18,066 bases of DNA from Bacteroidota bacterium. Its GTDB lineage: Bacteria > Bacteroidota > Bacteroidia > B-17B0 > Aurantibacillaceae. How positions within the stretch are numbered: position 1 is the stretch's first letter; each line of letters begins with the position of its first letter. The notes under the pieces were generated by a model. The model searched no databases. It worked only from the letters and a program-made list of their open reading frames with translations, and was not told where the DNA came from. This document shows, one piece after another, positions 6,890-14,624 of the stretch. The stretch is from contig JANYGR010000495.1 in assembly GCA_025359355.1 (NCBI GenBank), positions 1-18,066 on the forward strand. Reading direction: 5' to 3'. A program made the position numbers and the translations under genes.

Positions 6890-8296
6890 CTACTTCAATA
6901 AAAATGTTTCGCCTTTATAGGGAATGATGACTTCTTCATATCCTTCTTTCATGAGTTTTTCTTTAAAGGATATTTTAGAAGCAGCTTCACCATGTACCAA
7001 AAATATTTTTTTAACTAATATTTTGTCTTGGCACGATAAAAATCGGATGAGTTCGCTGTAATCAGCATGGGCACTGTAAGAGTCAATAATTTCGATATCT
7101 GCATTTACATCGTGCATTTCGCCAAATATTTTCACGCTTTTTTGTTTGTCTCTAATTCGCCCACCTAAAGAATTTGGTGTGCAATACCCAACTACTAAGA
7201 TGGTATTTTTAGCATCAGAAATATTATTAGCTAAGTGATGCTTAATGCGTCCTGCATCCATCATACCAGATGCGGATATGATAATACATGGTTCTTTGCT
7301 TGTGTTTAAGGCAATCGAATCTACTTTGTCTTGTATGTATTTTAAATTATTAAATCCAAAAGGGTCGGCATCTGTTTTAATATATTCTTGTAATTTTTCA
7401 TTAAAGCAAGTTACATTTTCTCGCATAATGTCGGTAATGCTAGTCGACATAGGGCTATCCACATATACTTTAATGTTTGGTAATAAGCCTTTATTTTTTA
7501 GTTTATCTAAAATAAAAACAATTTCTTGCGTTCTTCCTAAACTAAAAGCCGGAATAATTAATTTCCCTTTTTTCTCAATGCAGGTATGTCTCACAACGTT
7601 TAGTAAATGTAATTCTGCATCTATATCTACTTCGTGTAATCTATCGCCGTAAGTTGACTCGCAAATAATATAATCTGCTTGAGGAAATTTCTCAGGATCT
7701 TTTAATAATAAATCATTGTATCTGCCCACATCACCAGTAAACGTGAGGCGTGAGACGTTATCATCCTTATGTTTTAATTTCAGATTTACAATAGCGCTAC
7801 CTAATATATGTCCTGCATCAGTAAAGGTAAGAGTTGTCTCTGGGTTTAAATGAAAATCAGCGTGGTAAGGAACTGTTTTAAAATGCTTCATACATCTATC
7901 CACGTCTTTAGTAGTATATAAAGGCAATAAGGGCTCTTGATTTTTTTCGGCTCTTCTTTTATTCAAATACTCTATATCGTTTTCATGAATTTTAGCACTG
8001 TCATATAATAAAACTTCAACCACTGCAAGTGTTGGAGGGGTGCAATAAATAGAACCTAAAAATCCTTTATTAACTAATAAAGGCAAGTTTCCAGAATGGT
8101 CGATGTGCGCATGAGATAATACAACCACATCTATTTCTGATGGTTCAAGGTTCATATTTCTATTAAGGATGTCGCTTTCTTTTCCACTTCCTTGATATAA
8201 TCCACAATCTAATAATATTTTAAATCCTGTATCGGTTGTTACAAGATGCTTGCTGCCAGTAACTGTTTCGGTTGCGCCTAAAAATTTTACGTCCAT
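6890..8296 (-). CDS. Beta-CASP metallo-beta-lactamase RNase (CPSF/Ysh1-like family)
   Basis: The 468-residue protein starts MDVKFLGATETVTGSKHLV, the usual opening of this family. Metal-binding motif 2 is His62-x-His64-x-Asp66-His67 (SHAHIDH); His163 (AGHILGS) and Asp189 (GDVGRY) supply motifs 3 and 4. The beta-CASP region includes FSLGRTQE (251-258) and SASGMMDAGR (341-350), followed by SAHADYSEL (408-416) and the C-terminal VHGE (434-437). All catalytic residues seem intact, so an active RNA endo- or exonuclease in the cytoplasm is expected; the target RNA is unknown. The start is firm because an in-frame TGA lies two codons upstream. It is divergent from a universal stress protein gene across a region with an Fnr-like operator in class II geometry, which suggests induction with the cbb3 genes. 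Confidence 0.93.
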   Translation of the reverse strand: MDVKFLGATETVTGSKHLVTTDTGFKILLDCGLYQGSGKESDILNRNMNLEPSEIDVVVLSHAHIDHSGNLPLLVNKGFLGSIYCTPPTLAVVEVLLYDSAKIHENDIEYLNKRRAEKNQEPLLPLYTTKDVDRCMKHFKTVPYHADFHLNPETTLTFTDAGHILGSAIVNLKLKHKDDNVSRLTFTGDVGRYNDLLLKDPEKFPQADYIICESTYGDRLHEVDIDAELHLLNVVRHTCIEKKGKLIIPAFSLGRTQEIVFILDKLKNKGLLPNIKVYVDSPMSTSITDIMRENVTCFNEKLQEYIKTDADPFGFNNLKYIQDKVDSIALNTSKEPCIIISASGMMDAGRIKHHLANNISDAKNTILVVGYCTPNSLGGRIRDKQKSVKIFGEMHDVNADIEIIDSYSAHADYSELIRFLSCQDKILVKKIFLVHGEAASKISFKEKLMKEGYEEVIIPYKGETFLLK

Positions 8297-8300
8297 AGTT

Positions 8301-8308
8301 CAAACTTA
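8301..8308 (-). promoter_or_regulatory. -7 box of the RNase gene
   Basis: On the minus strand this reads TAAGTTTG, a full match to TAnnTTTG. Nothing resembling TTTG lies 19 nt upstream, as expected for an activator-dependent promoter. Transcription would start near 8297-8295, at or beside the ATG at 8296, implying an almost leaderless mRNA. Confidence 0.5.
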
Positions 8309-8330
8309 ATTTTATTTGAAATATAATATA

Positions 8331-8344
8331 GTGATATTTATCAT
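8331..8344. promoter_or_regulatory. Fnr/Crp-like operator in the RNase/Usp divergent region
   Basis: GTGATATTTATCAT contains TGAT-N4-ATCA. Its centre (8337.5) is 36.5 nt from the end of the RNase -7 box at 8301, the same spacing as at ccoI and ccoS. A degenerate second site, TGATAAATATAA, lies at 8354-8365, 22 bp away centre to centre. The two overlap a 12-bp perfect inverted repeat (8334-8345 with 8352-8363, loop of 6). The second site could serve the divergent Usp gene, but no clear -7 box was found for that gene. Confidence 0.6.
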
Positions 8345-8458
8345 TTATTTTAATGATAAATATAATCGTATATAAATAATAAGGCTTTAAATTCGTTATA
8401 GCATTTAGTTATTAATACAGAATATGCTTTATTTAATAATCAATTTAATTTTTTTAAG

Positions 8459-9289
8459 ATGAATAAAATATTAGTTCCTACCGATTTTTCTGATACAGCG
8501 GAGAACGCTGTTAATTATGCCATTTACATGGCTAATTATTTTTCAGCGAATTTAATTTTGTTACACGTTAATCAAATCTCAGTGAGTACTCCTGAGTTTG
8601 GTATTGCGGCATACAATTTTGCAGAAATTAAAAAAGATAGTTTGGATACCTTAAATGAAAAGGCTCTTAAAATAAAAAGGGATTATCCGCAAATTTCTGA
8701 AATTGAATGCTTTTCTGAAATAGGAGATTCGTCGGATTTAATTGCCGAATTTTCTAAAGATCATGATGTTGATATGGTAATCATGGGTAATAGCGGGCAT
8801 GGCAGCAAATTCAAAAAAAATATATTTGGTAGTACGTCTGTTGCTGTTGCTAAAAAAATTGAAGTGCCTTTGATGATCGTTCCACCCGAAGTGAAATATA
8901 AAAAAATAAATAACATGGCTTATGCTTGTGTTTATGATAAACAAATTGAAACAAGTTTATCATTAATGAAGGTTCGCAGTTTGAGTAAGGAATTTAATAG
9001 TTTATTAAGTGTCTTACATGTAATGCCCGAAAACCATTTAATTGACGAAAAAGAAGCGAATATAGATGTATATGTAGAAAATAAATTAGCGACTACCGAG
9101 CATAGAACTTATATCCTTACCGAAAATAACGTGAGTATAGGTATTCTTGATTTTGTGAAAAATCACGACATGGATATGATCGTTGTAGAACCTCAAAAAC
9201 ATTCGTTATTTCACTCGTTATTTAATTCCAGTGTTACCAATGAATTAGCTTTTTTCAGTCCTGTTCCTGTTTTAACGATACATGGTTAA
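8459..9289 (+). CDS. Universal stress protein, tandem UspA domains
   Basis: The 276-residue protein has an N-terminal Usp domain (about 1-145) opening MNKILVPTDFSDTAENAVNYA, with the conserved early Asp9, and a second domain (about 150-276) ending FSPVPVLTIHG. Domain 1 keeps the nucleotide-binding loop as Gly110-x-x-Gly113 followed by Gly124-Ser125, with ten instead of nine residues between; domain 2 lacks it. It is clearly a separate paralogue of the protein encoded at 3029-3841, which has a more degraded loop. Expression may be tied to the operator pair at 8331-8365. A hairpin repeat begins 18 nt after the stop and could end its transcript. Confidence 0.92.
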   Translation: MNKILVPTDFSDTAENAVNYAIYMANYFSANLILLHVNQISVSTPEFGIAAYNFAEIKKDSLDTLNEKALKIKRDYPQISEIECFSEIGDSSDLIAEFSKDHDVDMVIMGNSGHGSKFKKNIFGSTSVAVAKKIEVPLMIVPPEVKYKKINNMAYACVYDKQIETSLSLMKVRSLSKEFNSLLSVLHVMPENHLIDEKEANIDVYVENKLATTEHRTYILTENNVSIGILDFVKNHDMDMIVVEPQKHSLFHSLFNSSVTNELAFFSPVPVLTIHG

Positions 9290-9306
9290 ACTGTTTGATA
9301 GTATAT

Positions 9307-9402
9307 GTCATCCTGAGCGAAGTCGAAGGATGTTCTGCTTTATAAAGTTTTTCTATTGTTTTTCACACTATGATTTTACGCTTCGACTCCGCTCAGCGTG
9401 AC
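9307..9402. repeat. Bacteroidota hairpin (REP-like) repeat, two inverted 25-nt copies
   Basis: One 25-nt copy at 9307-9331 (plus) and one at 9378-9402 (minus) share the core TGAGCGnAGTCGAAG and differ at five positions, with a 46-nt spacer. Each copy is also a small hairpin. In the first the outer stem is ATCCT/AGGAT; in the second it is ACGCT/AGCGT. The changes compensate, so pairing within each copy is preserved. A 9-nt piece, TGTCATCCT, recurs at 9410-9418. The core is familiar as a high-copy intergenic repeat in Bacteroidota genomes. Here it lies in 9290-9562, where it may act as a terminator or mRNA-stabilising structure after the Usp gene. Confidence 0.75.
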
Positions 9403-9514
9403 TGTATGATGTCATCCTATTATACTAGAACGTCCAGAGTATTTAAGTAATGACTCAGTAACATAAATTTTCATTTATCGGCAAACTTTCCTTTGAACTT
9501 TATCACTTTAATAA

Positions 9515-9528
9515 CTGATAATTATCAG
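9515..9528. promoter_or_regulatory. Fnr/Crp-like operator upstream of ccoI
   Basis: CTGATAATTATCAG is a perfect 14-bp palindrome and the best operator in the window. Its centre (9521.5) is 36.5 nt upstream of the end of the -7 box at 9551-9558, giving a class II activator position near -41 for transcription starting about 9562. Confidence 0.68.
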
Positions 9529-9550
9529 GTATGGAGATTTTGTCAATATT

Positions 9551-9558
9551 TAATTTTA
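9551..9558 (+). promoter_or_regulatory. -7 box of ccoI
   Basis: TAATTTTA matches TAnnTTTG except for the last base, and no TTTG lies 19 nt upstream. The same octamer sits at the same distance from the operator in front of ccoS. The predicted start is within a few bases of the GTG at 9563. The TAA of this box is in frame with that GTG, so no longer protein is possible. Confidence 0.48.
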
Positions 9559-9562
9559 TACC

Positions 9563-11983
9563 GTGAAAGTATTAGAAAAATCAGAAGTTAAGACTACCTG
9601 TTTTCACTGCGGAGAAGATGTTGTGACGGACGACATTATAGTTGACGATAAACATTTTTGCTGCTCTGGTTGTAAAACCGTTTACGAAATTATTAATAAG
9701 AACGAATTATGCCAGTATTACGATATTACAAACTCTCCTGGAATTAATCAAAAAGCGAAAATTCGTGAGGGTAAGTTCGATTTTTTGGATGATGAAAAAA
9801 TAATAGACAAGCTTATTCATTTTAAGGACGAAACCCAGCAACACGTTATCTTTTATTTACCACAAATGCATTGCAGTTCTTGCATTTGGATTTTAGAACA
9901 TCTCAATAAAATTAATAAAGGTATTATCAAATCTCAAGTTAATTTCATCAAAAAAGAAGTCACTGTTATTTATGATTTTAAAATAACATCTCTTAAAAAA
10001 GTAGCCGAAACCTTAACATTAATAGGCTACGAGCCACATATTAACTTAAGTGATGTTAATTCTAATAAAATAAAAAAATACGACAGAACTAAAATAGTCA
10101 AATTAGGAATTGCTGGTTTTTGTTTTGGAAACATCATGATGTTAAGTTTTCCAGAATATTTTTCGTTAGAAAAACTGGAAGATCCTGCGTTGAAATATTG
10201 GTTTAATTATTTGAATTTATTTTTATCATTACCTGTATTTTTTTATTCGGCATCCGAGTTTTTTATATCTGGATTTAAAGGGTTACGTCAACGGTTTTTA
10301 AATATTGATGCACCTATTGCTCTGGCTGTATTAATCACATTTAGTAGAAGTGTGTATGAAATTATTTCTAGCACTGGAGCTGGTTATTTAGATTCGATGA
10401 GTGGCATTGTGTTTTTTATGCTCATTGGTCGTTACTTCCAAAATAGAACTTATCAAAGTATTTCATTTGATCGCGATTACACGTCTTATTTCCCTTTAGG
10501 CGTAAGCGTTTTTAACGATGATGGAATTGAAAAACAAATTTCAGTTGCTGATTTAAAAGTAGGAGATCGGATTAAAATTCATAACGATGAAATCATTCCG
10601 GCTGATGCTATTTTATTTATGGGTAAAGCTACCATTGATTATAGTTTTGTAACAGGCGAATCTTTACCAATCGATAAATCTATTGGGGAGATTGTTTATG
10701 CAGGAGGTAAGCAAACATCAGGTGCGATTGAATTGGAAGTTGTAAAAGAAGTATCTCAGAGTTATCTTACGCAATTGTGGAATAATGAGGCTTTTCAGGC
10801 AAAGAAAGAAGAAGTGAAAGTTTCTTTTATACATCGCATTAGCCGTTATTTTACGTATGCATTATTTACAGTTGCCTTGTCATCTGCTACATACTGGTAC
10901 TTTCATGATACAACCAAAGTATGGAGTGCTTTAACGGCTGTTTTAATTGTTGCTTGTCCTTGTGCCTTATTGCTAAGCGCCACATTTACTAATGGTAATA
11001 TGATAAGGATATTAAATAAATATAAATTATACGTAAAAAACTCTGCCGTTATTGAGCGAATGGCTAATATCGATACCATCGTATTTGATAAAACGGGAAC
11101 TATTACCGAACAACGTAAATCCGAAATTGTATATCAAGGTCAGGACTTAACAACTGAACAATCCCAATTGATACGTTCCTTGGCTAATCAATCCAATCAT
11201 CCCTTAAGTAAGAGTGTTGTATCACATTTGCCATTTAATAAAACATTATTAGTTAAGAGTTATAAAGAGTTCAAAGGATTTGGTACTTCTGCTTTAATCA
11301 ATGGAAATAGCGTAAAGATGGGATCTTCCGAATTTGTTCTTAATCAAAAATCTCTACAAGTAAATTCTGGCAGTAGAGTATATTTAAGTATCAACGATGA
11401 ATTTTTAGGTTGCTTTATTGTGAAAAATTCATATCGTGAAGGATTAGAAAAAATAGTGTCTGCATTAGGTTCTCAGTATGAGTTGAAAATAGTATCAGGA
11501 GATAATGCATCTGAAGCAACCTATTTAAAAACGTTATTTGGAGAAAAAACAGAAATGCTGTTTGATCAAAAACCTGAAGATAAATTAAACTACATTAAAA
11601 ATCTTCAGGATCAACATAAGAAAGTATTAATGATAGGTGATGGACTAAACGATGCGGGAGCCTTGATGCAAAGTGATGTGGGTATTGCTATCAGCGATGA
11701 TACAAATAATTTTTCGCCAGCTTGTGATGCCGTGTTATCAGGTAAACAATTTTCCTTATTAAATGAATTAATCAATTATTGCCGAAAAGAAAAAGTAATT
11801 ATTTATGCGAGTTTCACATTATCCATCATTTATAATTTCATAGGACTTTTCTTTGCCGTGCAAGGAAATTTGCAACCTGTTATTGCTGCTATTTTAATGC
11901 CAGTGAGTTCTATTAGCATTGTTCTATTAACAACTGGAATGAGTGCTTTATATGAATTAAAGTTAAAAAAACACAAAGCATGA
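9563..11983 (+). CDS. ccoI: Copper-translocating P1B-type ATPase for cbb3 oxidase assembly
   Basis: The 806-residue protein exports copper from the cytoplasm for the cbb3 CuB centre. An N-terminal cysteine cluster (Cys13, Cys16, then Cys33, Cys34, Cys37), typical of FixI/CcoI, precedes a heavy-metal-associated domain with Cys104-x-x-Cys107 (MHCSSC). The P-type ATPase core has TGES (364-367), the Cys465-Pro-Cys467 transport motif in the membrane, phosphorylated Asp509 in DKTGT, His546-Pro in the nucleotide domain and GDGLND (692-697). About eight membrane segments are visible. The start is a GTG, forced by an in-frame TAA four codons upstream; the leader has no Shine-Dalgarno, usual for Bacteroidota. 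It heads the cco cluster, followed by ccoS after 71 nt. Confidence 0.95.
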   Translation: MKVLEKSEVKTTCFHCGEDVVTDDIIVDDKHFCCSGCKTVYEIINKNELCQYYDITNSPGINQKAKIREGKFDFLDDEKIIDKLIHFKDETQQHVIFYLPQMHCSSCIWILEHLNKINKGIIKSQVNFIKKEVTVIYDFKITSLKKVAETLTLIGYEPHINLSDVNSNKIKKYDRTKIVKLGIAGFCFGNIMMLSFPEYFSLEKLEDPALKYWFNYLNLFLSLPVFFYSASEFFISGFKGLRQRFLNIDAPIALAVLITFSRSVYEIISSTGAGYLDSMSGIVFFMLIGRYFQNRTYQSISFDRDYTSYFPLGVSVFNDDGIEKQISVADLKVGDRIKIHNDEIIPADAILFMGKATIDYSFVTGESLPIDKSIGEIVYAGGKQTSGAIELEVVKEVSQSYLTQLWNNEAFQAKKEEVKVSFIHRISRYFTYALFTVALSSATYWYFHDTTKVWSALTAVLIVACPCALLLSATFTNGNMIRILNKYKLYVKNSAVIERMANIDTIVFDKTGTITEQRKSEIVYQGQDLTTEQSQLIRSLANQSNHPLSKSVVSHLPFNKTLLVKSYKEFKGFGTSALINGNSVKMGSSEFVLNQKSLQVNSGSRVYLSINDEFLGCFIVKNSYREGLEKIVSALGSQYELKIVSGDNASEATYLKTLFGEKTEMLFDQKPEDKLNYIKNLQDQHKKVLMIGDGLNDAGALMQSDVGIAISDDTNNFSPACDAVLSGKQFSLLNELINYCRKEKVIIYASFTLSIIYNFIGLFFAVQGNLQPVIAAILMPVSSISIVLLTTGMSALYELKLKKHKA

Positions 11984-12015
11984 TAAAAGTCATTGTTTAG
12001 CCCTGACAAAGGTCA
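11981..12015. promoter_or_regulatory. Paired Fnr/Crp-like operators upstream of ccoS
   Basis: TGATAAAAGTCA (11981-11992) overlaps the stop codon of ccoI, and TGACAAAGGTCA (12004-12015) follows 23 bp away centre to centre. Both fit TGA-N6-TCA. The proximal site (centre 12009.5) is 36.5 nt from the end of the -7 candidate at 12039-12046. They suggest the oxidase genes have their own activated promoter besides readthrough from ccoI. Confidence 0.52.
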
Positions 12016-12038
12016 ATTAGGAACAGAATTAACAAACT

Positions 12039-12046
12039 TAATTTTA
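12039..12046 (+). promoter_or_regulatory. -7 box of ccoS-ccoNO
   Basis: TAATTTTA is identical to the ccoI box and at the same 36.5-nt distance from an operator centre. Transcription would begin about 12050, some 5 nt before the ccoS ATG at 12055. Confidence 0.45.
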
Positions 12047-12054
12047 CAATCGAA

Positions 12055-12249
12055 ATGAGCGTACTATTCATACTAATATCGGCCAGTTTAATGATTGCTA
12101 TAGGATTTTTAATAGCCTTTATCTGGTCAGTAAAATCAGGTCAATACGATGATGATTATACGCCTTCGGTCAGAATGCTATTCGACGACGAATTAGTTAG
12201 TAATGAAACAACAGATATAACCAATAAACCAACAAACACAAACGATTAA
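12055..12249 (+). CDS. ccoS: Cytochrome cbb3 oxidase maturation protein CcoS
   Basis: The 64-residue protein has one membrane helix (about 3-25), followed by WSVKSGQYDD(D), the hallmark of CcoS/FixS in which a Trp-x-x-x-x-Gln/Gly-Q-Y/F-D-D segment follows the helix. The tail is acidic and then Thr/Asn-rich. CcoS is needed for insertion of haem b and copper into the catalytic subunit, though its mechanism is not known. It lies between ccoI and ccoNO, the usual place in Bacteroidota, 11 nt before ccoNO. Confidence 0.93.
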   Translation: MSVLFILISASLMIAIGFLIAFIWSVKSGQYDDDYTPSVRMLFDDELVSNETTDITNKPTNTND

Positions 12250-12260
12250 AAAGACAACTT

Positions 12261-14393
12261 ATGGAATTAGAAAAATTTAAGTACGACAATCAAATTGTAA
12301 AAATGTTTTCCATAGCCACCGTTGCATGGGGCTTAGTGGGGATGTTAGTAGGAGTAATTGCTGCCATACAAATGTATGTGCCTGCATTAAGCTTCGATTT
12401 GCCATACACGTCGTTTGGTAGATTAAGACCATTGCATACAAACGCTGTAATTTTTGCTTTTGTTGGTAATGGTATTTTTATGGGCGTTTACTATTCATTA
12501 CAGCGTTTAGTAAAAGCACGTATGTTTAGCGATATGCTTGGTAAAATCCATTTTTGGGGATGGCAATTGATTATAGTATTAGCGGCTCTATCGCTATTAA
12601 TGGGTTACACTACCGGTAAAGAATACGCTGAGTTAGAATGGCCAATTGATATTTTAATCACATTAGTATGGGTAGTATTTGGTTGGAATATGTTTGGAAC
12701 GATTATCAAACGTAGAGAGCGCCATTTATATGTGGCTATTTGGTTTTACATAGCCACATTTGTTACAGTAGCTATGTTACATATTACAAACTCTATGGAA
12801 ATTCCTGTGTCATTAACTAAATCATACTCTTGGTATGCAGGTGTTCAAGATGCTTTGGTACAATGGTGGTATGGGCATAATGCCGTGGCGTTTTTCTTAA
12901 CTACACCATATTTAGGTTTGATGTATTACTTTATTCCTAAAGCGGCTAACCGTCCTGTTTATTCTTACAGATTATCAATTATACATTTCTGGGCATTAAT
13001 TTTTTTATACATCTGGGCAGGGCCTCACCATTTATTATATACTGCTGTTCCTGACTGGGCGCAGTCTTTAGGCGTAGTATTTTCAATAATGTTAATTGCA
13101 CCATCATGGGGTGGTATGATTAATGGTTTATTAACGCTTCGTGGCGCTTGGGATAAAGTGCGTGAAGACGTGGTATTAAAATTCATGGTAGTTGCAGTAA
13201 CTGCTTATGGTATGGCAACATTTGAAGGACCAATGTTATCTCTTAAAAATGTAAGTGCTATCGCGCATTATACAGATTGGATTGTTGCTCACGTTCACGT
13301 TGGTGCATTAGGGTGGAATGGATTCTTAACGTTTGGTATTTTATATTTCTTAATACCTAAAATGTATCGCACGAAGTTATATTCTCAAAAATTAGCAAAC
13401 ACACATTTCTGGATTGGAACGTTAGGTATCTTATTATATGCTGTTCCAATGTATTGGGCTGGCTTTATGCAAAGTTCTATGTGGAAAGATTTTACTCCTG
13501 AAGGTCAATTAAAATGGCAGTTTTTAGATACAGTAACTAAAATGATTCCTTTCTATGCAGCGCGTTCTATTGGTGGTACTTTATATTTAGTAGGAGCAAT
13601 CATCATGGCATTCAACTTATACAAAACAGCAAAAGCAGGTTCTTTCTTAGCTGATGAAGATGCAGAAGCAATGGCTTTAACTAAAAATTACCAAGGTCAT
13701 TCTACTGATCACTGGCACCGTTGGATTGAGCGTAAACCAATTCAATTAATGATTGCGAGTTTAGTAGTTGTGATTATTGGTGGTGTGATTGAAATTGTGC
13801 CAACGTTCTTAGTAAAATCTAATATTCCTACCATCGCAAGTGTAAAACCATATACTCCGCTTGAGTTAGAAGGTAGAGATATTTATGTCAGAGAAGGTTG
13901 TTATGTATGTCACTCTCAAATGATACGTCCTTTCAGACATGAAACAGCTCGTTATGGCGAGTACTCTAAAGCGGGTGAGTTTGTATACGACCATCCATTT
14001 CAATGGGGTAGTAAACGTACTGGCCCTGATTTGGCCAGAGAAGGCGGTAAATACCCAGATAGCTGGCATTATAATCACATGTTAGAACCAAATTCCATGT
14101 CACCAGGTTCTATTATGCCAACATATTCTTGGTTATTAGATGATGATTTAGATGTATCAACGTTAAAATCTAAAATCAAAGCCATGCAAACCTTAGGTGT
14201 TCCTTATCCTGTTGGATATGCTGATATTGCTGAAGCTGATTTAAATAAGCAAGCGGAAATCATTGCTGCTAGTTTGAAAAAAGATGGTATTGAAACATCG
14301 CCTAAAAAAGAGATCATTGCTATGATAGCCTATTTACAGCGTATGGGGACGGATATTAAAAAAACAACAGTAGCGGATACTTTAAAAAAATAA
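12261..14393 (+). CDS. ccoNO: Fused cbb3 oxidase subunits I and II (CcoN-CcoO)
   Basis: The 710-residue protein joins the catalytic subunit (about 1-475, about 12 membrane helices) to the membrane-anchored monohaem cytochrome c subunit (about 485-710). In the CcoN part the low-spin haem ligands are His59 and His346, the high-spin haem ligand His344, and the CuB ligands His206, His256 and His257. Tyr316 in AYGMATFEGP is the helix VII Tyr that is cross-linked in cbb3 enzymes, and Glu322 follows. In the CcoO part a membrane helix (about 497-517) precedes Cys547-x-x-Cys550-His551, and Met619 in SIMPTYSWL is the likely axial ligand. This enzyme reduces oxygen at high affinity and pumps protons. 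The fusion is normal in Bacteroidota; there is no sign of a frameshift at the joint. Confidence 0.97.
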   Translation: MELEKFKYDNQIVKMFSIATVAWGLVGMLVGVIAAIQMYVPALSFDLPYTSFGRLRPLHTNAVIFAFVGNGIFMGVYYSLQRLVKARMFSDMLGKIHFWGWQLIIVLAALSLLMGYTTGKEYAELEWPIDILITLVWVVFGWNMFGTIIKRRERHLYVAIWFYIATFVTVAMLHITNSMEIPVSLTKSYSWYAGVQDALVQWWYGHNAVAFFLTTPYLGLMYYFIPKAANRPVYSYRLSIIHFWALIFLYIWAGPHHLLYTAVPDWAQSLGVVFSIMLIAPSWGGMINGLLTLRGAWDKVREDVVLKFMVVAVTAYGMATFEGPMLSLKNVSAIAHYTDWIVAHVHVGALGWNGFLTFGILYFLIPKMYRTKLYSQKLANTHFWIGTLGILLYAVPMYWAGFMQSSMWKDFTPEGQLKWQFLDTVTKMIPFYAARSIGGTLYLVGAIIMAFNLYKTAKAGSFLADEDAEAMALTKNYQGHSTDHWHRWIERKPIQLMIASLVVVIIGGVIEIVPTFLVKSNIPTIASVKPYTPLELEGRDIYVREGCYVCHSQMIRPFRHETARYGEYSKAGEFVYDHPFQWGSKRTGPDLAREGGKYPDSWHYNHMLEPNSMSPGSIMPTYSWLLDDDLDVSTLKSKIKAMQTLGVPYPVGYADIAEADLNKQAEIIAASLKKDGIETSPKKEIIAMIAYLQRMGTDIKKTTVADTLKK

Positions 14394-14417
14394 ATTTAGA
14401 ACCTAAAAACTAAGACA

Positions 14418-14597
14418 ATGAAATTTATTAATTATTTAGAAACGATAGCAGGTGTGAGCATTTACCCACTTGTATCCTTAATTATGTTTTTTGTATTTTT
14501 TGCAGCTGTAGCTTTTTATGTTATTAAAGCAGATAAAAAATACATAGATAGAGCTAAAAATATTCCGTTGGAATTACCTAATCCATCTCAAGATTAA
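14418..14597 (+). CDS. ccoQ: Small cbb3 oxidase subunit CcoQ/FixQ-like
   Basis: This 59-codon gene starts at the ATG at 14418 and ends with TAA at 14595-14597. The peptide has one membrane helix (about 18-36, VSLIMFFVFFAAVAFYVI) followed by a basic cytoplasmic tail KADKKYIDRAKNIPLELP. The shape matches CcoQ: a short N terminus, a single helix, and a positively charged segment before a Pro-rich end. CcoQ stabilises the assembled cbb3 complex. It sits exactly between ccoNO (24 nt upstream) and ccoP (27 nt downstream), and assignment rests on position and topology, since CcoQ sequences are poorly conserved. Confidence 0.85.
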   Translation: MKFINYLETIAGVSIYPLVSLIMFFVFFAAVAFYVIKADKKYIDRAKNIPLELPNPSQD

Positions 14598-14624
14598 TAA
14601 TAAAGAACTATTAAAAAATTAACT

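Noticed and set aside
7245..7652. A 135-codon plus-strand frame inside the RNase gene
   Set aside because: It is antisense to a gene with every catalytic motif intact and its translation matches no family pattern.
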